NCBI GenBank assembly: GCA_036258135.1
Contig: DATAEG010000157.1
Span: forward strand, 1 to 24,113
DNA from: DATAEG01 sp036258135
Lineage (GTDB): Bacteria > Actinomycetota > Actinomycetes > Mycobacteriales > Jatrophihabitantaceae
Reading direction: 5' to 3'
DNA length: 24,113 nucleotides
How positions within the stretch are numbered: position 1 is the first letter of the stretch; each line of letters starts with the position of its first letter. The position numbers and the translations under genes are program-made. Below the pieces are notes generated by a model. The model saw nothing but the letters and a program-made list of their open reading frames with translations, was not told the origin of the DNA and searched no databases. This document shows positions 1-6,490 of the stretch, piece after piece.

Positions 1-1
1 C

Positions 2-91
2 AGCCAGCCGCCGGCCGCATCGGCCATGCGCTCGGCTACCGCACGCCGCGCCGCCGAGTCCCTGCTGCCCACGTCCGCCACGGCCGACTAA
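2..91 (+). CDS. C-terminal tail of an unidentified gene (5' end outside window)
   Basis: An open frame runs from the left edge to a TAA at 89-91 and gives about 29 residues rich in Ala, Ser and Arg, ending in SATAD. Nothing in it identifies a family. Its stop overlaps the stop of the convergent lyase gene by 3 bp, a packing common in compact actinobacterial genomes, and this is the main reason to regard it as the end of a real gene. The frame could also be open by chance in such GC-rich DNA. Confidence 0.4.
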   Translation, partial: SQPPAASAMRSATARRAAESLLPTSATAD

Positions 92-1560
92 CCGAGCCGG
101 CCGTCCGACACGGCTTCGGCCAGGGCATGTTGGATCGCCGCCGTGTCAGGCACGCCGGCGAGAATGGCGTCCACCGCCGCCACCGCGTCCCGCGTGCCGG
201 GTGCCGCGGCCGGCTCCGGCACCATCTGGAGAGTGGCCCGGGCCAACAGCAGCTCCACGGTGAGGACGTCGACCAGCACGTCGACCGCCTCCCCGGTGCG
301 CGCGACTGCCTCTGGGGCGTTGGTGGCGTGGTCCTCCTGGCTCAGGTCGAGGCTGCCGACGTCCAGCGTCACCGGGGCGGCCAGCTGCCGGAGCCGGGTC
401 GCTCGGGCGGCGATCGGGTACCGCAGGCCAAGTGCGGCCCGAACTGCCGGATCTGCAAGGGCGGGCACCTCGCCCTGGCTCACCTGAGAGACCAGACCGT
501 TCCAGAGCCGGTCGGAGCGGCGCTCCGAGAGTTGTCCGACGTGGGCCAGGGCCGGACGGATGGCGTCGACGGCGAGCGCCAGCAGCATCGGGTGGAAGTT
601 ACCGTTGCTGATCAGGCGACCGGCCTCGATGGACGAGAGTGGGTTGTCGGCGGCGGCGTTCAGCTCGGTCTCGACCGCCTGAGCGGCGACGGCCGCGACC
701 TCCCGGGCGGCGCCGTGGACCTGCGGAATGACACGGATCGTGAGCGGGTCCTGCACCGACACGGCCACCCGGCTCGTCCCGGAAAGCCGCTCGCGGATCC
801 GGGCGGCACTCACCGTCTGCCCGGCGAGCCCCTTGGCTGCCATCGCCGCCGGGTCGACGATCGACGGGTTGGCGTGACTCGCGTCCATCGTCACGGCGGC
901 GACGGTGTCGGCCACGTCCAAGACCCGGCCGACGCGCTCCAGGACGAGGGCCGCATGCCCGATAGCGAAGCCGTTGGCCGAGATGACCGCGAGGCCGTCC
1001 TTCGGCTCGAGTTCGACGGGCCCGAGCCCGGCCTCCTGAAGCGCATCAGCCGCCGGGACGACTCGCTCCCCCACCTCGACATCACCCACGCCCAGGAGAG
1101 CGAGTCCGACGGCGGCGTGCTGGCTGAGGTCCCCGGCACCTACCGACGCCACCGACGGCACGCGCGGGGTGATTCCGACGTTGAGCAGGCCAACGAGCGC
1201 TTGGGCCAGTCCCAAGCTGGCGCCCGAGCCGCCGCGCGCGATACCCACGAGCCGAGCGGCCATCGCGGCCCGGACGACGTCCGTCGGCAGCGGGTCGCCC
1301 ATTCCGCCGGCGTGCATCGCGACGAGCTGCGGCTGGAAGGCACGGATGGCCTCGACCGGCACCCGCTCGTCGCGGGCGTGACCGATGAGCGTGTTGAGGC
1401 CGTATACCGGCTCGTCACCCTGGAGCGCGGCTTCGACCACCCGACGGCTGGCCTCTATCGTCGCGACGGCGTCCGGGCCGACCGAGACCTGAGCACCTCG
1501 CGCGACGGCCACCAGTTCGTCCAGCGACGTCGCCGCGGTGGAGATGACCACCTCAGCCAC
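88..1560 (-). CDS. Aromatic amino acid lyase (HAL/PAL family) with atypical MIO motif
   Basis: A 490-residue protein of the histidine/phenylalanine/tyrosine ammonia-lyase superfamily, which normally removes ammonia from an aromatic amino acid with the MIO cofactor made autocatalytically from Ala-Ser-Gly. Recognisable family segments are YGLNT (53-57, catalytic Tyr loop), DPLTIRVIPQVHGA (substrate-pocket helix), AADNPL followed by SNGNFHP, and QEDHATNAPE near residue 410. The cofactor segment reads SVGAGDLSQHA at 139-149, where classical enzymes have SVGASGDLAPL, so the Ser that becomes part of MIO is missing. The usual TGFG after YGxN is TLIG. It may therefore lack MIO and do something other than classical deamination, so no hut or pal symbol is given. 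The start is GTG at 1558-1560. A TAAGCT -10-like box ends 6 nt upstream, suggesting a leaderless mRNA. No hut genes are adjacent. Confidence 0.85.
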   Translation of the reverse strand: MAEVVISTAATSLDELVAVARGAQVSVGPDAVATIEASRRVVEAALQGDEPVYGLNTLIGHARDERVPVEAIRAFQPQLVAMHAGGMGDPLPTDVVRAAMAARLVGIARGGSGASLGLAQALVGLLNVGITPRVPSVASVGAGDLSQHAAVGLALLGVGDVEVGERVVPAADALQEAGLGPVELEPKDGLAVISANGFAIGHAALVLERVGRVLDVADTVAAVTMDASHANPSIVDPAAMAAKGLAGQTVSAARIRERLSGTSRVAVSVQDPLTIRVIPQVHGAAREVAAVAAQAVETELNAAADNPLSSIEAGRLISNGNFHPMLLALAVDAIRPALAHVGQLSERRSDRLWNGLVSQVSQGEVPALADPAVRAALGLRYPIAARATRLRQLAAPVTLDVGSLDLSQEDHATNAPEAVARTGEAVDVLVDVLTVELLLARATLQMVPEPAAAPGTRDAVAAVDAILAGVPDTAAIQHALAEAVSDGRLG

Positions 1561-1566
1561 CCGACG

Positions 1567-1572
1567 AGCTTA
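1567..1572 (-). promoter_or_regulatory. -10 box of the lyase gene, probably leaderless
   Basis: On the minus strand the hexamer TAAGCT (TAnnnT pattern) is followed by only 6 nt before the GTG start at 1560. No Shine-Dalgarno sequence lies between them. Initiation about 7 nt after the -10 box would put the 5' end at the start codon. No convincing -35 is present. Confidence 0.4.
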
Positions 1573-1669
1573 GCCGCGGGTGCGGTGCCGAACGGATGGC
1601 CTCGTGCGCCGTGGTATAACGACGCGATTGGCCTGCTCAGCCCGGAGAGCGTCGACCCGCACAGCGGCT

Positions 1670-1777
1670 ACCGCTGACCGCGACCGGTACGCGCGGGAGC
1701 TCTACCTGGAGTTACTCGACGATGTCAGCGACCGGGTCACCGAGATCCAGTTGGACGTGGCCCAGCCAGGTCAGACG
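1670..1777 (+). other. Coding-like fragment in the lyase/ZIP intergenic region
   Basis: The 210 bp between the lyase start and the ZIP stop hold no complete gene. One frame on the plus strand, from about 1670 to 1770, has the high third-position GC and amino-acid mix of real actinobacterial protein (RDRYARELYLELLDD, then VSDRVTEIQLDV). It has no good start codon or ribosome site nearby and runs on into the antisense of the ZIP gene. A TATAAC hexamer lies upstream at 1615-1620. It may be a small gene, the stump of a decayed one, or chance. The family is not recognised. Confidence 0.25.
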
Positions 1778-2643
1778 CCGCCGGCGGTGACGATGGCCTC
1801 AGTGGCGAAGCCGGCCAGCAGGCCGATCAGCAGACCGAGGGCGACAAGATCGATCCGGTTGGCCCGTGCGGCCACGCCGAGCAACTGGGCGACGACATAG
1901 ATGATCGAGCCAGCCGCCAGGGTCAGGAACGCGACACTGACGCCCTCGCTCGTGAAGCCATGACCCACCCAGGTCCCGAAGAACGTCGGGCCGCCGCCGA
2001 TCACCGCCACCAGGCCGAGGAACGCCCAGCTCGGCTGGCGCCGGACGCCGTGGGCGTCCACGTCGCCGGCCAGCGGGGCGACGATGCCGAACCCCTCGGT
2101 GGCGTTGTGCAGCGCGAACCCGATGACGAGAACCGTGGCCAGGTCGATCGCCCCGCTGGCCGCCGACTGTCCGATGGCCAGGCCCTCGGCGAAGTTGTGC
2201 AGCCCGATGCCGACAGCGATCAGCAGCGCCATCTGCCGGGCCGGGCTCCAGGCCGCGACGCCGTGGGTGGCGGCGGGACGCTCTTCGACCGACATGGCAC
2301 CTGGTCCCCCACGGCCGGTCGGCTGGCGCCGTCGTTGCAGGTACCGGTCATAGCCGACTAGGCCGAGGAGGCCGACGCTCAGCCCCGCTGCGAACAGCGT
2401 GCCGTAGCCGAGCACCGGCCCGAACGTGCCGTCGCCTTCGTGCAATGCGCTCAGCGCCTCGTCGACGGGCTCCCAGGCCGCCGACAGCACGTCCCAGATC
2501 AGGAAGATGAGGATGCCGACGGCGATCGCGTTGAGCATCAGCCGCAGGTGCGGCCGCGGCGTGCGCAACCGCCCGATCGGCAGGCCGATGACGATTGTCG
2601 AGCCGGCTATGAAGCCGAGCAACAGGGTCTTTGACAGCTCCAC
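1771..2643 (-). CDS. ZIP family divalent metal transporter
   Basis: A 290-residue integral membrane protein with about eight hydrophobic helices. It carries the two metal-binding helices typical of ZIP importers: HNFAEGLAIG at 149-158 and HNATEGFGI at 179-187, with the His/Asn/Glu ligands in place. A His/Arg-rich cytoplasmic loop around residues 100-135 separates the halves, as is usual in the family. ZIP proteins move Zn, Fe or Mn into the cytosol. The start is GTG at 2641-2643, with GGGAG about 8 nt upstream. The promoter contains an iron-box-like operator, so iron (or manganese) is the likelier physiological cargo than zinc; this is inferred from regulation and not from the protein. It is divergent from the TfoX-domain gene. 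Confidence 0.9.
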   Translation of the reverse strand: MELSKTLLLGFIAGSTIVIGLPIGRLRTPRPHLRLMLNAIAVGILIFLIWDVLSAAWEPVDEALSALHEGDGTFGPVLGYGTLFAAGLSVGLLGLVGYDRYLQRRRQPTGRGGPGAMSVEERPAATHGVAAWSPARQMALLIAVGIGLHNFAEGLAIGQSAASGAIDLATVLVIGFALHNATEGFGIVAPLAGDVDAHGVRRQPSWAFLGLVAVIGGGPTFFGTWVGHGFTSEGVSVAFLTLAAGSIIYVVAQLLGVAARANRIDLVALGLLIGLLAGFATEAIVTAGGV

Positions 2644-2660
2644 CGCGCGGCTCCCATCGT

Positions 2661-2681
2661 GGTTAGGTTTGCCTAACCTAC
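2661..2681 (-). promoter_or_regulatory. DtxR/IdeR-type iron box over the ZIP promoter
   Basis: GGTTAGG and CCTAACC form a perfect 7-bp inverted repeat around TTTG (2661-2678). The 19-mer at 2663-2681 matches the DtxR/IdeR consensus TWAGGTWAGSCTWACCTWA at 17 of 19 positions by eye. It covers the proposed -10 of the ZIP gene, where a metal-bound repressor would block RNA polymerase. DtxR-family MntR sites look similar, so the exact regulator is not certain. Confidence 0.75.
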
Positions 2682-2702
2682 CCCACTACGCTATGCGGTC
2701 AA
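2675..2702 (-). promoter_or_regulatory. Promoter of the ZIP transporter gene
   Basis: On the minus strand a -35 element TTGACC (2697-2702) is followed by a 16-bp spacer and a -10 element TAGGTT (2675-2680). The -10 lies inside the iron box. The predicted transcript starts near 2668, leaving about 25 nt with a GGGAG ribosome site before the GTG start. Confidence 0.6.
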
Positions 2703-2771
2703 GTTGGGGAGGGTGCGTGTGTCGTCGTCGCGCACTTGCCCGGCATCGAGGCCTCCCCGGAGAATCCCAGC

Positions 2772-3101
2772 ATGGCCGCCGACGACGCGCTGCTACGCCG
2801 GTTGCGGGATCGGCTCGCCGAGACCGATGACATCGTAGAGAAGCCGATGGTAGGCGGGATCGGCTTCTTGTGGCGCGGCAACCTGCTATGTGGCGTGATG
2901 GGTGACGAACTGCTTGTCCGCGTCGACGCCCAGCAGGCAGCTGAACTCGAGGGGGACGGCAGGGCTCACCCGATGGTGATGGGCGGCCGGCGGGCCAAGA
3001 GCTGGCTGCTCGTTCCGGCACGCACGGTGGGTTCCGAGCCCGGACTGGCCACCTGGCTCGATAAGGCCTTCGCCTTCGTGGCCACGTTGCCGCCCAAATA
3101 G
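2772..3101 (+). CDS. TfoX N-terminal domain protein
   Basis: A 109-residue protein matching the TfoX_N domain: an N-terminal helix (LLRRLRDRLAE), then EKPMVGGIGFLWRGNLLCGVM (about residues 23-43), a DELLVRV strand and a closing GRRAKSWLLVP region. The domain takes its name from the competence regulator TfoX. Stand-alone actinobacterial copies are uncharacterised, so no function is assigned. The ATG at 2772 is chosen because GGAGA lies 8 nt upstream; an in-frame TTG at 2736 would add 12 residues and has no ribosome site. It is divergent from the ZIP gene and shares the intergenic region containing the iron box. It is convergent with the LysR gene, 9 bp apart. Confidence 0.8.
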   Translation: MAADDALLRRLRDRLAETDDIVEKPMVGGIGFLWRGNLLCGVMGDELLVRVDAQQAAELEGDGRAHPMVMGGRRAKSWLLVPARTVGSEPGLATWLDKAFAFVATLPPK

Positions 3102-3110
3102 CCGACCGGC

Positions 3111-4028
3111 TCAGCCTGTCATCGCCGGGAAGAGCGTACGAGCGTTGTCGATCACGTATCGGCGGAAGCTCTCGGCCGCGGGCAGCAGCCGCCGCTCCGC
3201 CGGCCAGGCCATGCCGATCTCGCGGAAGGCGCCGTCTTCGGCGATCGGACGGTAGCGAACGGGCAGATCGGCGGGCGCGGCGAGGCCACCGCGCACCGCG
3301 GGCAGGATAGCCACCCCGAGACCCGCGGCCACGAAGCCGCGCACCGTCGGCAAGTCGTCGCCCTCGAAGGCGATGCGCGGAGTGAAGCCGGCCTGCGCGC
3401 AGAGCCGCTCGGTGACGTGCCGCAGCAGATACGTACGGCGCAGCGTGATGAACGGCCGCTCGGCGTACCCGGCCAACGACACGGGTGCGTTCCCCCGCGG
3501 GGTTTCCTCGGCCGACACGGCCAGCAGCAGCGGCTCGACGAGCAGCGACGCCCAGCGGATGCCGTCGGCGGTGGGACGGATTGAGGTGAACTCGACGTCG
3601 ATTTCGCCGCGATCCAGGCCGCGCGGGTCGAGCTCGTCCCGGGTCTGGCGCAGGTCGAAGGCCACCGCCGGATGGTTGTGCCGGAACCCAGCCACCAGCG
3701 CCGGCACCAGCCATGTGCTCAGGGACAGCTGGAAGGCGACGGTGACGGTGCCGGTGTCCGGGTCGAGGACCTGACTCACCGCGGCCAGGCCGTCGTCCAG
3801 CTCGTGCAGCATCGCGTCGACGTGCTGCTTGAAGGCCGCCCCGGCCCGCGTCAACCTCAGGACCCGCCCGCTACGCCGCAGCAGCGGCGTGCCGACCTCG
3901 GTCTCCAGCCGGTTCAGGGCTCGGGACAGCCCGGACTGACTGATCCGTTCCAGCTCGCTCACCTCGGTGACAGTGACGCCGTCAGCGACCTGCTGGAACC
4001 AGCGCAACACATCCGTGTCCACATCCAT
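3111..4028 (-). CDS. LysR family transcriptional regulator
   Basis: A 305-residue regulator. The N-terminal winged helix-turn-helix (residues 1-62) shows the LysR pattern: LRWFQQVADGVTVTEVSE, then ISQSGLSRALNRLE as recognition helix, then GTPLLRRSGRVLRLTRAG as wing. The remainder is a periplasmic-binding-protein-like effector domain (about 90-295), including a conserved TVRGFVAAGLGVAILPAV segment. The start at 4026-4028 places the DNA-binding domain at the N-terminus, as is usual; an upstream in-frame start at 4091 would add 21 residues unlike the family. The ligand is unknown. A T-N11-A palindrome lies just upstream, between this gene and the divergent small gene, which is the most likely target together with autoregulation. 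Confidence 0.9.
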   Translation of the reverse strand: MDVDTDVLRWFQQVADGVTVTEVSELERISQSGLSRALNRLETEVGTPLLRRSGRVLRLTRAGAAFKQHVDAMLHELDDGLAAVSQVLDPDTGTVTVAFQLSLSTWLVPALVAGFRHNHPAVAFDLRQTRDELDPRGLDRGEIDVEFTSIRPTADGIRWASLLVEPLLLAVSAEETPRGNAPVSLAGYAERPFITLRRTYLLRHVTERLCAQAGFTPRIAFEGDDLPTVRGFVAAGLGVAILPAVRGGLAAPADLPVRYRPIAEDGAFREIGMAWPAERRLLPAAESFRRYVIDNARTLFPAMTG

Positions 4029-4047
4029 GAGCGTAGTGCATCGATTA

Positions 4048-4064
4048 AATGCCAAATAGCCATT
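4048..4064. promoter_or_regulatory. Candidate LysR-regulator operator (T-N11-A)
   Basis: AATG and CATT form an inverted repeat separated by 9 bp, and T4050 to A4062 gives the T-N11-A spacing recognised by LysR-type regulators. The site lies 20 bp upstream of the LysR start and 66 bp upstream of the divergent small gene. Short palindromes of this kind occur by chance, so position is the main support. Confidence 0.45.
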
Positions 4065-4129
4065 GGACGCATGGACGATCGCTCCGCACACTGGATGCCG
4101 TCAGTGTTAACTACACAGAAGGAACCGAC

Positions 4130-4372
4130 ATGACCCACGCCAAGGCTCCCCGCTGGCGCAGCCCCTGGGCTGCCGTACGCGGCCAGGCTGCGGAGCGTCA
4201 GGCGCGGAAGGCCCTCGAGAAGGACATCTCGACCTACGCGACTGAAGCCGACCAGGCCGAGCTCTACGCCATCATGCAGCGCTACGACGAGTCCCAGACC
4301 GCGGACTTGCGGCGCGCCCTGGACCGTACCGTTGCCGCCGGGCCGTACCTGACGGCCACTGCGCGTGTCTGA
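4130..4372 (+). CDS. Small hypothetical protein, divergent from the LysR gene
   Basis: An 80-residue protein with no recognised family. The N-terminal third is basic (MTHAKAPRWRSPW, then RGQAAERQARKA). The middle and C-terminal parts look like two amphipathic helices with many charged residues (EADQAELYAIMQRYDES, TADLRRALDRTV). There is no membrane segment or signal peptide. The start is well supported by GAAGGAA about 6 nt before ATG at 4130. It has high third-position GC and stands alone on its strand, ending 29 bp before the convergent ABC transporter operon. Divergence from a LysR gene suggests it is that regulator's target. Its role is unknown. Confidence 0.7.
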   Translation: MTHAKAPRWRSPWAAVRGQAAERQARKALEKDISTYATEADQAELYAIMQRYDESQTADLRRALDRTVAAGPYLTATARV

Positions 4373-4401
4373 ACTCAGCCAACGCATCTCGACAGACACC
4401 T

Positions 4402-6429
4402 CTAGCGCACGCCTTGCCCGGCCGACTCAGCCAGCGCCGCCTCCAGCTCCAGGTCGACATCGGCGGCGCTGAACTGGGCGTTATAGAGGTCGAAGTACGC
4501 ACCGTGACGGTGCAGCAGGCTCTCGTGCGTCCCCTGTTCCACGATGGCGCCGTCCTGCATGACCAAGATCAGATCGGCGTCACGGATCGTCGACAGCCGG
4601 TGCGCGATGACGAAACTGGTGCGCTCCGACCGCAGTGCAGCCATGGCGTGCTGCACCAGGACCTCGGTGCGGGTGTCCACGGAAGACGTCGCTTCGTCGA
4701 GGATGAGCAGCGCCGGATCGGCGAGGAACGCCCGGGCGATCGTCAATAGCTGCTTCTCCCCCGCACTGATGTTGCTGCCTTCCTCGTCGATCACGGTGTC
4801 GTAGCCGTCCGGCAGCGACCGCACGAATGGGTCGACGTAGGTGGCCTCGGCCGCCGCATATAGCTCGGCGTCGGTCGCGTCCGGACGGCCGTAGGCGATG
4901 TTCTCCCGGATCGTCCCGTTGAACAGCCAGGTGTCCTGGAGCACCATGCCGATCTGGCCGCGGAGCTGGGCCCGGGTCATCGACGAGACGTCCCGGCCGT
5001 CCAAGGTGATGCGTCCCGAGTCCAGCTCGTAGAAACGCATGATCAGGTTGACGAGCGTGGTCTTGCCGGCCCCGGTCGGCCCGACGATGGCCACCGTCTG
5101 GCCCGGCTCGGCCTCCAGGGACAGGTCGGTGATCAGTGGCCGCGCCGGGTCGTAGCTGAACGACACGTGCTCAAACGTCACTCGACCGGCGACGGCTGGT
5201 ACCGGCGGGGCGTCGACCGGGTCGGCCATCTGCTCCGGCTCGTCCAAGAGCTCGAAGACCCGCTCGGCGGAGGCCACCCCCGACTGGAGCAGATTGGCCA
5301 TGGACGCGATCTGGGTCAGCGGCTGGGTGAACTGCCGCGAGTACTGGATGAACGCCTGAACGTCGCCCAGCGACAGCGCGCCGGACGCCACCCGAAGTCC
5401 CCCGACCACGGCGATGAAGACGTAGGTCAGGTTCCCGATGAACATCATCGCGGGCATGATCATGCCGCTGATGAACTGGGCACTGAACGACGAGCGGTAG
5501 AGCTCGGCGTTCTCGGCCGCGAAGGTCTCCTCGATCTCGCGCCGCCGCCCGAAAACCTTCACCAGGATGTGCCCGGTGTAGGACTCCTCGATCTGCCCGT
5601 TGAGCGTCCCGGTGTGTCGCCACTGGGCTACGAACCGGGGCTGCGACCGCTTGGCGATGGCCCTGGTGACGATCAGCGACAGCGGGATCGCCACCAGCGC
5701 GATCGTGGCCAGCAGCGGCGAGATCAGGAACATCATCGTCACGACGCCGACGACCGTCAGCGCCGACACCAGGAGCTGGCTCATCGTCTGCTGCAACGTC
5801 TGGCTGACGTTGTCGATGTCGTTGGTGACCCGGCTGAGCACCTCACCGCGCGGCTGGCGGTCGAAGTAGGCCAGGGGCAGGCGGTTGATCTTGGCCTCCA
5901 CGTCCGCGCGCAGCCGGAAGATGCTGCGCTGCACGGTCCCGTTGAGGACGTAGCCCTGAAGCCAGCCCAGCACCGCCGCCAGCACATACACCACGACCGC
6001 CAGTGTCAGCACATTGCGTAACGCCGCGAAGTCGACACCTTGGCCCGGCACGACGCCCTGACCGATCAACAGGTCGGCAATCCGGCTGTCGCCGCGGGCC
6101 CGGGCGTCGGCCGCGGCCTGCTCAACGGTGATGTTGGGCGGCAGCCGGGCCCCGATGACCCCACGGAAGATGATGTCTGTGGCCCGACCGAAGATCTTCG
6201 GCCCCAGCACCGACATCGCCACGCTGCCCACGGCGAGCAGGACGACCAGGGCCAGCAACCATCGTTCGGGGGCCATCCGACCCAAGAGCCGGCGCGCCGA
6301 CGGCCAGAAGTCCAGCGACTTCTCCACGGGCAGGCCCATGGCCCGCATCGGCCCACCGCCGCGGCCCTGTTCGCGCATGCCTCGGGCGGCCGCGTTCGTC
6401 TCGCGGGTGGCCACGTCCTGCCGGCTCAT
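4402..6429 (-). CDS. ABC exporter half-transporter, catalytic-site partner (TM288-like)
   Basis: A 675-residue half-transporter: a type IV (type I exporter) membrane domain with six helices (about 55-390), then an ATPase domain. Walker A is GPTGAGKT (450-457). Walker B is LLILDEATSSVD with catalytic Glu 579. The H-loop His is 610. The signature is NISAGEKQL (553-561) in place of LSGGQ. Intact Walker B and His with a deviant signature is the pattern of the TM288-type subunit of heterodimeric exporters. A loop of about 50 residues between TM1 and TM2 (roughly 90-140) is longer than in homodimeric exporters. It follows its partner gene by 61 nt in the same direction. The start used is ATG at 6427-6429; Met 18 and Met 28 are possible later starts because the ribosome site is poor. 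The substrate is unknown; the family exports drugs, lipids or peptides. Confidence 0.9.
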   Translation of the reverse strand: MSRQDVATRETNAAARGMREQGRGGGPMRAMGLPVEKSLDFWPSARRLLGRMAPERWLLALVVLLAVGSVAMSVLGPKIFGRATDIIFRGVIGARLPPNITVEQAAADARARGDSRIADLLIGQGVVPGQGVDFAALRNVLTLAVVVYVLAAVLGWLQGYVLNGTVQRSIFRLRADVEAKINRLPLAYFDRQPRGEVLSRVTNDIDNVSQTLQQTMSQLLVSALTVVGVVTMMFLISPLLATIALVAIPLSLIVTRAIAKRSQPRFVAQWRHTGTLNGQIEESYTGHILVKVFGRRREIEETFAAENAELYRSSFSAQFISGMIMPAMMFIGNLTYVFIAVVGGLRVASGALSLGDVQAFIQYSRQFTQPLTQIASMANLLQSGVASAERVFELLDEPEQMADPVDAPPVPAVAGRVTFEHVSFSYDPARPLITDLSLEAEPGQTVAIVGPTGAGKTTLVNLIMRFYELDSGRITLDGRDVSSMTRAQLRGQIGMVLQDTWLFNGTIRENIAYGRPDATDAELYAAAEATYVDPFVRSLPDGYDTVIDEEGSNISAGEKQLLTIARAFLADPALLILDEATSSVDTRTEVLVQHAMAALRSERTSFVIAHRLSTIRDADLILVMQDGAIVEQGTHESLLHRHGAYFDLYNAQFSAADVDLELEAALAESAGQGVR

Positions 6430-6490
6430 GCTTTTCGGGGCCCCCGCGCAAGCGCGAAGTGTTCTGTGCGGAGCGGTTGCGCGGGGTACG

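Noticed and set aside
127..1677. Long plus-strand open frame across the lyase gene
   Set aside because: It is antisense to a clear lyase, is rich in Arg, Asp and His as expected for the complement of GC-rich coding DNA, and has no family features.
3100..3111. AGCCGACCGGCT palindrome between the TfoX-N and LysR stops as terminator
   Set aside because: Loop of only 2-4 nt and no T-run; too short to support.
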